This document shows, piece by piece, positions 24,667 to 33,500 of a stretch of 42,095 nt of DNA. The notes below the pieces were generated by a model. The model was given only the letters and a program-made list of their open reading frames with translations, searched no databases and was not told the origin of the DNA. Within the stretch, counting starts at the first letter, position 1; each line of letters begins with the position of its first letter. A program made the translations under genes and the position numbers. Source of the stretch: Lachnospiraceae bacterium UBA3401 (GTDB taxonomy: Bacteria > Bacillota > Clostridia > Lachnospirales > Lachnospiraceae); NCBI GenBank assembly GCA_002358575.1, contig DEPD01000143.1:1-42095 (forward strand), given 5' to 3'.

Positions 24667-25365
24667 CTACCTGCTTTCCACTGCTTTTATAAAGCGCTGT
24701 GCAATCTCAAGCGGTCTTGTAATAGCGCCTCCAACCACAACAGCATAAGCACCTGCCTCTAACATTTTTACTGCCTGCTCAGGACTGTGTACTCTTCCCT
24801 CACCGATTACCGGAATATCAACTGTCTCAGACAATTTTTTCACAAGCTCATAATCTGGTCCGTCAAGCTTCGGTGAAAGTGCCGTATAGCCACTCATTGT
24901 TGTTCCTACAAGGTCCATACCAAGCTTCCATGCATTCACACCCTCCTCATAAGTAGAGATATCCGCCATCAAAACGACATCTGGATATTTTGTGCGCACC
25001 TCTGTAATAAATTCACTGATGCTCTTTCCATCACCGCGTTTCTGGTTTGTGCAGTCCAATGCCACAATATCAGAACCTGCATCCACCAGTGCATCCACTT
25101 CTTTCATAGTAGGTGTAATATAACTCTCAAAGCCTTCATACTGTATCTTAATCAAACCAATTACAGGAAGTCCCGTCTCCTCCTTAATCGCCACGACATC
25201 ACGAATGCTGCTAGTGCGAATCATTGGAGTTCCCGCCTGTTTTGCCGCGCGTGCCATCAGATACATAATTGATTTTTCTTCCACGTACAGCGGCTCTCCT
25301 TGAACGGCCTGACAGGATACAATTACTTTTCCTTTTATCTGTTCCAATAGTTCCTGTTTTGTCAT
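24667..25365 (-). CDS. nanE: N-acetylmannosamine-6-phosphate 2-epimerase
   Basis: Converts ManNAc-6-P to GlcNAc-6-P. 232 residues, a TIM barrel of standard length. Landmarks are VSCQAVQGEPLY at the N terminus, GLIKIQYEGFESYITPT, ALDCTNQKR with the catalytic lysine nearby, MADISTYEEG, LVGTTMSGYT and PVIGEGRVHSPEQA. AGGAGG lies seven bases before ATG 25365. The gene sits between nanA and the SGNH hydrolase gene, and its product feeds nagA at 36762. Confidence 0.96.
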   Translation of the reverse strand: MTKQELLEQIKGKVIVSCQAVQGEPLYVEEKSIMYLMARAAKQAGTPMIRTSSIRDVVAIKEETGLPVIGLIKIQYEGFESYITPTMKEVDALVDAGSDIVALDCTNQKRGDGKSISEFITEVRTKYPDVVLMADISTYEEGVNAWKLGMDLVGTTMSGYTALSPKLDGPDYELVKKLSETVDIPVIGEGRVHSPEQAVKMLEAGAYAVVVGGAITRPLEIAQRFIKAVESR

Positions 25366-25385
25366 ATAAAATCCTCCTGCCCTGC

Positions 25386-26303
25386 CTAAATAAACTGCTC
25401 TATTGCCTTGTCAATCATCTCTGCGCACTTTTTCACCTGTGCCATATCCTCAGAAATCAATGGCGGCAGTGGTTTGCGAACGCCTCCAAGCGCAAGTCCT
25501 TCGCGTATCTTAAGAATCTCTTTAATCACACCATACAGATTTCCACGGCAAGCGCACATTGCATAGATAATGTCATTTGCGGCATACTGCACTTTTCTTG
25601 CTGCATCAAGTTTTCCCGCATTTACCAGCTCCATAATCTTTAGATAAAGTTCTGGCATAACGCCATATGTACCGCCAATTCCGCCATCTGCGCCAATTGC
25701 AAGCCCTGCCACAAGCTGCTCATCAGGGCCATTGAGCACTGCAAAGCCCTCTCCTCCCTCAGCCTTAAACATTTGAATATCCTGGGTTGGCATAGAACTG
25801 TTCTTCACTGCTGCCACTCTTGGATTTTTACGCATTTCACGAAACAGCGGCATTGTCAGGGCCACACCTGCAAGTTGCGGAATATTATAAATAATAAAAT
25901 CTGTGTCTGGCGCCGCATCAGAAATATCATTCCAGTACTGTGCAATCGCATACTCTGGCAGATGAAAATAGATTGGTGGAATGGCTGCAATCGCATCTAC
26001 TCCCAAGCTCTGTGCGTGGACTGCAAGTTCCCTGCTCTCTGCTGTATTGTTGCACGCAACATGCGCAATGATAGTCAATTTCCCTCCGCTCACATCTACC
26101 ACGCGCTCTAGTGTACGTTTTCTGTCCGCTACACTTTGATAAATACATTCTCCTGAGGAGCCGCCTACATAAAGGCCCTTCACCCCCTTCTTTACCATGT
26201 AGTCTGTCAGTTGTTCCACACGTCCCTCGTCCACTTCACCATTTTCGTCATAACAGGCATAAAACGCTGGAATGATTCCCTGATATTTGCTGATGTCTCT
26301 CAT
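25386..26303 (-). CDS. nanA: N-acetylneuraminate lyase (DHDPS superfamily)
   Basis: Aldol cleavage of N-acetylneuraminate to ManNAc and pyruvate. 305 residues forming a TIM barrel. GGSSGE (near residue 47) replaces the GSTGE loop, IIYNIPQLAG carries the active-site tyrosine, and VAAVKNSS carries the Schiff-base lysine near residue 167. The YNIP motif and the nanE neighbour separate it from dihydrodipicolinate synthase. It lies in the minus nan arm, 20 bases before nanE. Confidence 0.92.
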   Translation of the reverse strand: MRDISKYQGIIPAFYACYDENGEVDEGRVEQLTDYMVKKGVKGLYVGGSSGECIYQSVADRKRTLERVVDVSGGKLTIIAHVACNNTAESRELAVHAQSLGVDAIAAIPPIYFHLPEYAIAQYWNDISDAAPDTDFIIYNIPQLAGVALTMPLFREMRKNPRVAAVKNSSMPTQDIQMFKAEGGEGFAVLNGPDEQLVAGLAIGADGGIGGTYGVMPELYLKIMELVNAGKLDAARKVQYAANDIIYAMCACRGNLYGVIKEILKIREGLALGGVRKPLPPLISEDMAQVKKCAEMIDKAIEQFI

Positions 26304-26342
26304 ATCTACCCCTTTCTGTGCGACTTAGCGCACTTCTTATTT

Positions 26343-26795
26343 TCAACCTATATACACTTTTATCACTGCTTTTTTTACTGCGGAAGGATTCCCTGCTGCC
26401 AGCTTGACCTTATGAGCATCTTCCGGCAGTGTGATCAGCGCCTTTCCTGGTATCAATTTTATATAATGCTCAACTGGTCCCTCCACCTCAAAAAGGTCCT
26501 TCTCCTCATCAAAAGTTTTTACCGTTACTTTGGACATATCGGATACCCCAACGATTTCTTCTCCTGTCACAGTCATATGAATGTCCGCATACTTTTTATG
26601 TGCCTCGAAAAATGCGCCCTCCTCAGAAATTGTCTCATAGTCAAACACATTCATATACACCATGTCACCATCAATCTCATAATGTCCTGCCTGTATATTG
26701 TCCAAAGGGTGCCTGCTCAGATAATCAACTGCCTTATCCAAATATTTGCCCAGGCCACGATAGTGTCCAATATTAGCTATCTCTGTATAAATCAT
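26343..26795 (-). CDS. YhcH/YjgK/YiaL-family sugar anomerase (NanQ-like)
   Basis: About 150 residues of cupin-type DUF386. Visible motifs are KAVDYLSRHPLDNIQAGHYEIDGD, FEAHKKYADIHMTVTGEE with the metal-binding His-Asp-His pattern, and a C-terminal TLPEDAHKVKLAAG. Members in nan operons speed the anomeric equilibration of sialic acid and are called NanQ. ATG 26795 follows AGGAGG by five bases; the operon frame reaches upstream to a GTG at 26810 that touches the permease stop. The context, between the transporter permease and nanA, supports the role. Confidence 0.9.
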   Translation of the reverse strand: MIYTEIANIGHYRGLGKYLDKAVDYLSRHPLDNIQAGHYEIDGDMVYMNVFDYETISEEGAFFEAHKKYADIHMTVTGEEIVGVSDMSKVTVKTFDEEKDLFEVEGPVEHYIKLIPGKALITLPEDAHKVKLAAGNPSAVKKAVIKVYIG

Positions 26796-26809
26796 ACCGA
26801 ACCTCCTCA

Positions 26810-27715
26810 CTATCCTTTGACTGCACCCATCGTAATTCCTTTTGTAAAATACTTCTGGAAAATAAGGAAAATTGCAATGATTGGGATTGCTGCCAACGAT
26901 GCACCAGCCATAATTAAGCCGAAATCTGTCGCATTCTCTGCCTGCAGCTTTGCAATACCAAGAGAGATTGTCAGGTTCTTTGTGCTAGTCAGCATAATTA
27001 ACTGCATAAAGTAATCATTCCACGAATTGATAAAGGTAAAGATTGCCAGCGCACCAATACCTGGTTTAATCAACGGAAGTGCAATTGTATAAAATGTCTT
27101 CCATTCTCCCGCGCCGTCTATCTTGGCCGCCTCCATCATCTCGCCCGGAATCCCCTCTGAAAATTGCTTCATTAGAAATACGCCAAACGGCCATCCCACA
27201 ATCGGGAAAATTACCGCCCATATTGTGTTGTACAATTCTAGTGAAGCCATCTCACGCAGCAATGGAATCAAGATAACCTGCTTGGGCAATGCCATTGCAC
27301 AAACAATCAAGGAAAATACTAATGTGCGTCCGATAAAGCGCTTCTTAGCAAGCGCATACCCTGCCATAGCTGATGTGATACAGGTCAGTAGCATAGCGAT
27401 CACCGCCATAAACACCGTATTTAATAACCAGCGAATCGCTGCTGGCACTTCCGGTCCTGATAAAGTGATACTTGTAAATGGAATATTGATATCCCAGAGC
27501 GCAGCAACCTGTCTGCTAAAGAGTTTCCTATAGTTGTCAAGCACCCACTCTTGCGGCCACCACTGCGGTGTTGTAGAGTTGATCGCAGCAGATGTCTTAA
27601 AGGAACCAATAATAATCCAGTAGAGCGGGAATGCAAATGTGAATGCCAAAATTGCGATTATAATAACCGATACAATTTTGTAGCAAGTTGAACGACTAAA
27701 CTGCTTTTGTTTCAT
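26810..27715 (-). CDS. Carbohydrate ABC transporter permease (MalG type)
   Basis: 301 residues with six membrane segments. The N-terminal FTFAFPLYWIIIGSFKT, ALAKKRFIGRTLVFSLI, and the EAA loop MMEAAKIDGAGEWKTFYTIALPLIKPGIG are typical of MalG-class subunits. It pairs with the MalF-type permease upstream at a spacing of 16 bases, and its stop overlaps the region of the anomerase ribosome binding site. No ATPase gene is in the operon, so a shared MsmK-like ATPase encoded elsewhere probably powers it, as is common in Firmicutes. Confidence 0.94.
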   Translation of the reverse strand: MKQKQFSRSTCYKIVSVIIIAILAFTFAFPLYWIIIGSFKTSAAINSTTPQWWPQEWVLDNYRKLFSRQVAALWDINIPFTSITLSGPEVPAAIRWLLNTVFMAVIAMLLTCITSAMAGYALAKKRFIGRTLVFSLIVCAMALPKQVILIPLLREMASLELYNTIWAVIFPIVGWPFGVFLMKQFSEGIPGEMMEAAKIDGAGEWKTFYTIALPLIKPGIGALAIFTFINSWNDYFMQLIMLTSTKNLTISLGIAKLQAENATDFGLIMAGASLAAIPIIAIFLIFQKYFTKGITMGAVKG

Positions 27716-27731
27716 ATTTATATCCCCCTTC

Positions 27732-28628
27732 CTACTTACTCTCTGTCATCTTGAACTGTACTGCGGACAACAGTGCTATAATAATTGCAAGAACAACGCC
27801 CATCGCATTTCCATAACCGTAGCGATACAGTTTAAATGCATTGTAGTAAATATAGTACATAATCGTGTCTGTGCTGTGGTTTGGTCCGCCGCTTGTCAAC
27901 AACTGTATCAGCGCAAAACACTGAAAGCTATTGATTGTCGTAATAACAAGTATGTACAACGTTGTCGGCATAATCTGTGCCCACTTAATCTTCCAGAAAC
28001 ACTGAAATTTTGTTGCGCCGTCAACTTCCGCCGCCTCCACAAGCGACTGGTCCACATTGTTGAGCGCTGACACATACAATACAATTGGCTGTCCCACAGA
28101 GGTTGTTAATAAAATTAGGATAATACACCCCAATGCAAACTTTTCATCTCCCAGCCAGTTAATATTTTTCTCAATCAGTCCTGTGCTTGTGCCAATATAA
28201 TTAAAAATACCATAATAGTTGTTGAACATCCACTTCCATACCACTGCAACTGCAACTGAACCAGTCACTACTGGAAGGTAAAAGATACAGCGAAACGCTG
28301 AGCAGGCAGGACCTGCCAAGTCGTAAATGACGGAACTTACCCAAAGGGAAAAGATACAGGTGACTGGAACAGAAACCACCACAATCACTACTGTATTTTT
28401 TAATGCGCCCAGAAATACTTTATCCTGAAACAGTTCCTTATAGTTGGCAAGACCAATAAAAATATCCTCACGATTCATGGTCGCATCAAAGAAACTTGTA
28501 AACACACACTGCACCATAGGATAAATGACAAATCCAACAAAGAATAATAAGCTTGGAAGCATAAAAGCATATCCGGCAATTGTCTCCCTGCGTACCAGCG
28601 CCTTACTCATGCTGTTATTTTTTGCCAT
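27732..28628 (-). CDS. Carbohydrate ABC transporter permease (MalF type)
   Basis: About 298 residues with six membrane segments: GYAFMLPSLLFFVGFVIYPM near the start, LKNTVVIVVVSVPVTCIFSL, and the EAA loop LVEAAEVDGATKFQCFWKIKWAQIMPT. ATG 28628 is chosen because AGGAGG lies seven bases upstream; the longer open frame overlaps the hairpin spacer. Together with the MalG-type subunit and the binding protein it should import sialic acid or a related amino sugar, judged by the nan genes behind it. Confidence 0.94.
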   Translation of the reverse strand: MAKNNSMSKALVRRETIAGYAFMLPSLLFFVGFVIYPMVQCVFTSFFDATMNREDIFIGLANYKELFQDKVFLGALKNTVVIVVVSVPVTCIFSLWVSSVIYDLAGPACSAFRCIFYLPVVTGSVAVAVVWKWMFNNYYGIFNYIGTSTGLIEKNINWLGDEKFALGCIILILLTTSVGQPIVLYVSALNNVDQSLVEAAEVDGATKFQCFWKIKWAQIMPTTLYILVITTINSFQCFALIQLLTSGGPNHSTDTIMYYIYYNAFKLYRYGYGNAMGVVLAIIIALLSAVQFKMTESK

Positions 28629-28654
28629 AAGGATTCCTCCTTTCTTATTAAGAA

Positions 28655-28687
28655 GCGCCCCTCCCGCATTACTTCGGAAAGGGGCGC
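28655..28687 (-). other. Intercistronic hairpin between binding protein and permease genes
   Basis: GCGCCCCT (28655-28662) pairs with AGGGGCGC (28680-28687), in the 84-base spacer after the binding protein stop. On the minus strand no T run follows directly. Such hairpins often protect the upstream binding protein mRNA and lower expression of the permease part of the operon. Confidence 0.6.
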
Positions 28688-28712
28688 AACGATGACTGCA
28701 TAACGCTAACAA

Positions 28713-30098
28713 TTATTTTGCTGCTGCTTCATTTGCTGTTGTCACAAACTCTTCAACTGCTGTTGACACATCTGCGCCTGATCCAACCTGCTGTAACATG
28801 TTCCACCATGCTGTACGAGCCTCAGCCCATCCGGCAACTACCTGGTAATAGTCACCCATGTACTCAACAAATTTGGCATATTCTGTCATGAGTGCATCAC
28901 CCTCATAGATGTCTCCAAGATCCTTTACTGGCCAGAAGTTTGATGCCTTTACGCTCTCAACAGCCTGCTTCTCATCATTTGCCATAAAGTCGATAAACGT
29001 CTTTGCCGCTGCAATTTTTGCTGGGTCGCCGTTATCAAAGATACCAAATCCCCAGATACCACCACAAAGTTGTGGCATACCATCCTCTGAAGGGAATGCC
29101 ATTGGCAGAACCTCAAAATTAATGTTTCCTTGGTCTGTGTTATTCTTTTCTTGTGTAGCGTTCCAGCAGAATGCCATTGCAAAAGTACCATTGCAGAACA
29201 TATTGATCTCGTCACCACCTGCGATAGACGCATCAAAATTAATGCCATCCATGCTCTTCAAAAGCTCAAGTGCTTTAATATTCTCTTCGCTGTTCACTGT
29301 ATATTCTGTATGTTCTGGATTTGTAAACGTTCCACCATACAGATTATTAATCAGAGCTCGTGTTCCCTGATCACCGCCTTGGCCACTACAGTACACTGCT
29401 CCTACATTGGTCTGACCATAGTCATAGACTGCCTGAACTGCCTTCTGGAAATTCTCTGTTGTCCATGTGCCAGTCTGTTCATCAAGATATTGAAGCGCGT
29501 CTGCTGCCTCAAAGATATCTCTGTTGATTGCCATAGTATGTGCAGTCATACACAATGGATACTCATAAAATACACCATCGTTGCTCTTGCAAGCATTCTG
29601 TACAGAATCATAGATCACAGATTTTGCATCATCTGTCCATAAATCACCAAGGTCAACCATTAAACCTCTTGCTCCCCAGTTTGCCACTAGACGTTCTGGC
29701 CCTTCCAGTACAAGATCGGGTGCCTGATTTCCTTCGATTGCGGTGTTGATTTGATCATCACCATTTGTGTAATCCAGATACTCAACTGTAACTTTAATAT
29801 CAGGATAAACTGCATTAAAGTTTGCAATCAGACCGCTAACTGTAGCAGAATCTCCCCAATTTCCAACGGGATAAGTCCACAGTGTAATATCCGCTGCCTG
29901 CGTAGAATCCGCAGGAGTTTGGCTATCCGTGTTCTCTGTGCTATCTGTCTTCTCCGCAGGTGCATCCGTCTTTTCTGCAGGTGCAGGAGCCGGTGTGGAT
30001 GCTGGTTGTTCTGATTTTGTGTCTTTGCCACCACATGCGGTCAGGGAACATACCATAACACAGCTCAATGCCAGCGCCATAAGTTTACGCTTCTTCAT
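28713..30098 (-). CDS. Carbohydrate ABC transporter substrate-binding lipoprotein (family 1)
   Basis: 461 residues. Signal peptide with lipobox LTAC (cysteine near residue 22), then a Pro/Ala/Glu/Asp linker with repeated EKTDAPAEKTD up to about residue 70. The mature domain begins ITLWTYPVGNWGDSATVSGLIANFNAVYPDIKVTVEYLD, and GNQAPDLVLEG, PLCMTAHTMAINRDIFE and TFAMAFCWNATQE follow, typical of family 1 sugar-binding proteins. AAGGAGGG precedes ATG 30098. It is the first gene of the nan minus arm, with a near-perfect promoter upstream. The ligand is presumed sialic acid or its anhydro form from context; I cannot confirm this from the sequence. Confidence 0.94.
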   Translation of the reverse strand: MKKRKLMALALSCVMVCSLTACGGKDTKSEQPASTPAPAPAEKTDAPAEKTDSTENTDSQTPADSTQAADITLWTYPVGNWGDSATVSGLIANFNAVYPDIKVTVEYLDYTNGDDQINTAIEGNQAPDLVLEGPERLVANWGARGLMVDLGDLWTDDAKSVIYDSVQNACKSNDGVFYEYPLCMTAHTMAINRDIFEAADALQYLDEQTGTWTTENFQKAVQAVYDYGQTNVGAVYCSGQGGDQGTRALINNLYGGTFTNPEHTEYTVNSEENIKALELLKSMDGINFDASIAGGDEINMFCNGTFAMAFCWNATQEKNNTDQGNINFEVLPMAFPSEDGMPQLCGGIWGFGIFDNGDPAKIAAAKTFIDFMANDEKQAVESVKASNFWPVKDLGDIYEGDALMTEYAKFVEYMGDYYQVVAGWAEARTAWWNMLQQVGSGADVSTAVEEFVTTANEAAAK

Positions 30099-30174
30099 AA
30101 TAAGCCCTCCTTTTTTTGGAAAAAATGTTAAAAAAAATGCAACCTTGAATTAGGTTTTTGTTGATTATGACTTC

Positions 30175-30203
30175 ATTGTACTTTCGTCTTGTATTTTTGT
30201 CAA
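30175..30203 (-). promoter_or_regulatory. nan operon promoter (TTGACA-17-TACAAT)
   Basis: Consensus -35 at 30198-30203, a 17-base spacer and TACAAT at 30175-30180, reading toward the binding protein gene. TGAAAAT-type half sites lie immediately upstream (30212-30225 and 30241-30260), where a regulator could act. Confidence 0.8.
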
Positions 30204-30211
30204 TACATTTC

Positions 30212-30260
30212 TGAAAATATTTTTAATTATTTTTTATTTTTGAAAATTTATACCATTTTC
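30212..30260. promoter_or_regulatory. Candidate regulator sites upstream of the nan promoter
   Basis: TGAAAATATTTTTA (30212-30225) and TGAAAAT-N7-ATTTTC (30241-30260) resemble the better dyad upstream of nagB. The first lies nine bases upstream of the -35 box. A shared RpiR-type regulator is suggested. The region is very AT-rich, so chance similarity is possible. Confidence 0.3.
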
Positions 30261-30280
30261 TTGGGAGGACCAAGTGCATA

Positions 30281-30321
30281 ATAGCCGCTGTAACCCTTTA
30301 ATAAAGTTTTACAGCGGCTAT
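30281..30321. terminator. Perfect 13-bp hairpin between the GH43 gene and the nan promoter
   Basis: ATAGCCGCTGTAA (30281-30293) and its exact complement (30309-30321) enclose a 15-base loop. A T-rich run follows on the plus strand (around 30327-30333), not on the minus strand, although the upstream gene is on the minus strand. It probably ends the GH43 transcript, perhaps with lower efficiency, or blocks plus-strand readthrough. Confidence 0.5.
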
Positions 30322-30507
30322 ACATATTTTTTTATTTCGCTATGTACTAATTACTTAGGAACTGTTAAGAAATAACTTTTAAATAGAGTACAAGATTTTT
30401 CGTCGAGAGTAGCGCTCGAAAATTAAACGCACAGCGGGCTATGTAATTGATTTTTGAGTGGTGCTATTGGAGAAAAAGACAAGCAATATTACTGTGGTCT
30501 TGCTATT
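30322..30507. other. Gene-free stretch downstream of the GH43 gene
   Basis: With the hairpin at 30281-30321, the nan promoter and its upstream sites, this completes a gene-free region of about 400 bases (30099-30507). I find no open frame with a credible start here. A small dyad TCGAG/CTCGA and the phrase GGAACTGTTAAGAAATAAC are visible, and 13 bases of that phrase (AACTGTTAAGAAA) recur before nagA at 36738-36750. I see no other function. Confidence 0.4.
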
Positions 30508-30529
30508 CTATTCCTCAGAATAATACCCC

Positions 30530-33500
30530 TTAACGGAAGCATCTTTTAAAGTAGCTTTCTCCATTCCCCAGAAAGATGTTTCTCCATCCACCCCCCCATG
30601 AGAACTTCTGACAGGTAGAGATAAAATCTAATATATCCTGATAAGTTGCTGCTCCGTTTTTGACCAATTCTACCTGTTTTCCGTCGATTTCCATTACGAC
30701 TTTAAAGGCGGAAATGCTAATATAGTAATGATGCGTCTGGGAGCGGTCCAACTTCGTAACAGGTACTGCGATTTCAGCAGAATTTAAATCATTGGGATTG
30801 TTAATATCAATCCATTTCCCATCCTCCATCTTATTATAACAGATATACGGCGCTGTCTGAATGCTTACACGTCCTGCTGCCGAACCCGTCGACGGCTGGA
30901 AGAAAGAAAGCAGCCCGCTCCATCCGTCCATTATTGCATCTTCAGCAAAATCCACATTAAAATCAATCACTACTTCATTTAATTTTTTCTCGTACAGTGG
31001 ATTCCCCATAACAGTTGGTGTTGTTACAAGCACTACTTCTTCCTGGCTGATAGAATTGTATTCATTGCTACTGATGCAGATGTTCTTTATTGTAGAAAGC
31101 TCTGTATTCCAAAAAGCAGTTCCGCCCTCTTTTGTATTTCCTACACCCCATGAAAACTTATCGCATTTTCCAATATAATCAAGCAGTTCCACAAAATCTG
31201 TGTTTCCAGACATTGTATTTGCATCTGCATTTACTACAAGTTTTTCATCTAAGTAAATTCTACATTCCGTCTTTTTGATCACAATTTTAACATTATATTC
31301 CTGTCCGTGCTTCAAATTGCCTGCAATAACTTGCATCATAGGATTGTTAATATCAAGGTAAAGATTGGTCTGACCCTCTGGCAGCATTTCATTCAAACAA
31401 ATATAAGGATTTGTCTGGAATGAAACTCTTCCTGTTGTCTCTGAATTATAAAATGCAAAAATACCATCCCATCCGTTCTTTGCAGCATTTTCCGAAAAAA
31501 TAATGTCATAATCTACAATTAATGAATCCAGATTTTTCCCAAAAAACGGATTGTCTATTCTTTCTATCTGGTCGAAAGAAGTTATCTCCAAAAGCCCTCT
31601 TTCTAACGATACGTTGGAAGTTGCAGGAAGTTTTACAACCACTTTAAACTCTGCTGTCTTTTTCACCTTCCCTTTTATTACCGTAGCTCTTAATGTTACC
31701 TCCGTTTCTTTGTTTGGTATGGTAACTTTTCCATCTAATGCAATAATATCAGGGTTGGAGCTTGTCCAACTGATTGTTGTTTCAAATTCTCCCTTAACCG
31801 GCAGACTAATATCTGTTGTCGTAGAATCGGGAATCTGCTTTCCCAATGACGCAATAACACTGTCTACAGCTACTTCATCATTCGGTCCAATAATATAAAA
31901 TTTCATATTGGAAATAACAGCATTTGCAAGTGCGTCATCCCACCATGATCCATATCCCATACATAAAGTTGATGCAGAAGACTGCAGCCATGTCAGAACA
32001 TTGGAATAGTCTTCCAGATCCCCTGCGCCATTCTCCGTGTCCAAAATGGTCTGATTATATGCTAGTTTACCATCTACAAGAATTTCAAATCCCGTGGCAC
32101 TCAGGTTTATAACAACATGTGCTGTCTCTTTGCCACTTTCTTTAATTGCATCACCAATATAATCTTTTACAAGTGCATAGTTATTGAGGTTCGCATCATA
32201 AAAACCGCCCAGCGCATTATATCCCAAGTAAGAACCCTGTGTAAAGTACATTTTGCCTGATTCCTTATCACGAAAAGCAAACAAAGCTCCAAGCACATTC
32301 ACAGCACCGTTATGTTTTACATCAAATTCTATACTAACACCGCCAGACAATTCCAATCCGGCTGTATTTGTTTTATAAAATGGATTCTCCTGCGACGGTC
32401 TCGACGGATCGGGAAGAATCAAAACGTTATCCTTATATGCTTCCCCTACCAGATATTTTCCATCTTTCAGGCTATTTTTGCTCGCAACTGTAATAGTATA
32501 GTCTTTCTGATAATAGTAGTCCCCACTTACCATTGTCATAGTAAAGATTACATCTGTATCATTTTCCGGCATTGCGAATAGAATGCCGTTATTCGATACC
32601 AAGCTTTCATTTGAAGACTTCCAATATAGGTCAATCCCTTCGCTTCCTGTAGATGGAAGTTCAAAGCTGCCATACACTTTTTTGGGTACTGAATAAGAAG
32701 GATTGACAATGTTATCGGCAATGGCTGCCTTGCCATCTAACTTCTTTGCCCCCCAAAGAGTAATACCAGTCCTCTCATCCACGCCTGTAAAACACATCGT
32801 CTTGATTCCGGCAGAATCCTTTGTCAATTCAGCGAAAACACCGGAGTAAGCATGACCATCAATGGTAAGTGTGGCATATGCTTTCCCGCTCTCTATCGTC
32901 CATGTACCAGTTTCCTGTCCGTTCTTTGTGATCTTGTTATTGGAATTTAATGTATAAGTAACAATTTCCGCAAGCGGACCAGTATAATTTTCATGTAGTG
33001 CGCCACTGTTCTCGTCATAACCCCGGGAATAGTCACCTACAATAATATCATATTCTCCCACCACGTCTGCTGGTTCTGCATTATAATTTAATTTATCATC
33101 ATTTGCAAAGGCAAACGGAGATGCAAGTATCCATCCATTTTTGTTCTGGAATAACTCGTGTACGCGAAGTTCATGTCCAGCGGAATTATCATTAAATTTT
33201 GTATGATAAATTACATATGCCCTGTCACCGTCTGCAATCGCGGAATTATGTCCCTGTGCCACTTCACCCTTTGGCATGTGATCCCACTGATAATAAGTTA
33301 ACAGACGCATTCCCCTTGTATCGATCTGATTAACGTCCTTGGCATAATCAGCTATAAAATTCGGGCTAAACTTATCATAAATCGCACTGGTTCCTTTGGT
33401 ATCTACATATGGTCCATCTGGATTTTCAGAACGAAATATTCGCATGGAATAACCGCCATTTGGCGCATAAAATCCATAGGACATAAACAGATAGTAATAA

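Noticed and set aside
26211..27014. 267-codon plus-strand frame opposite the anomerase gene and permease ends
   Set aside because: No start signal and no family resemblance; three real genes are covered.
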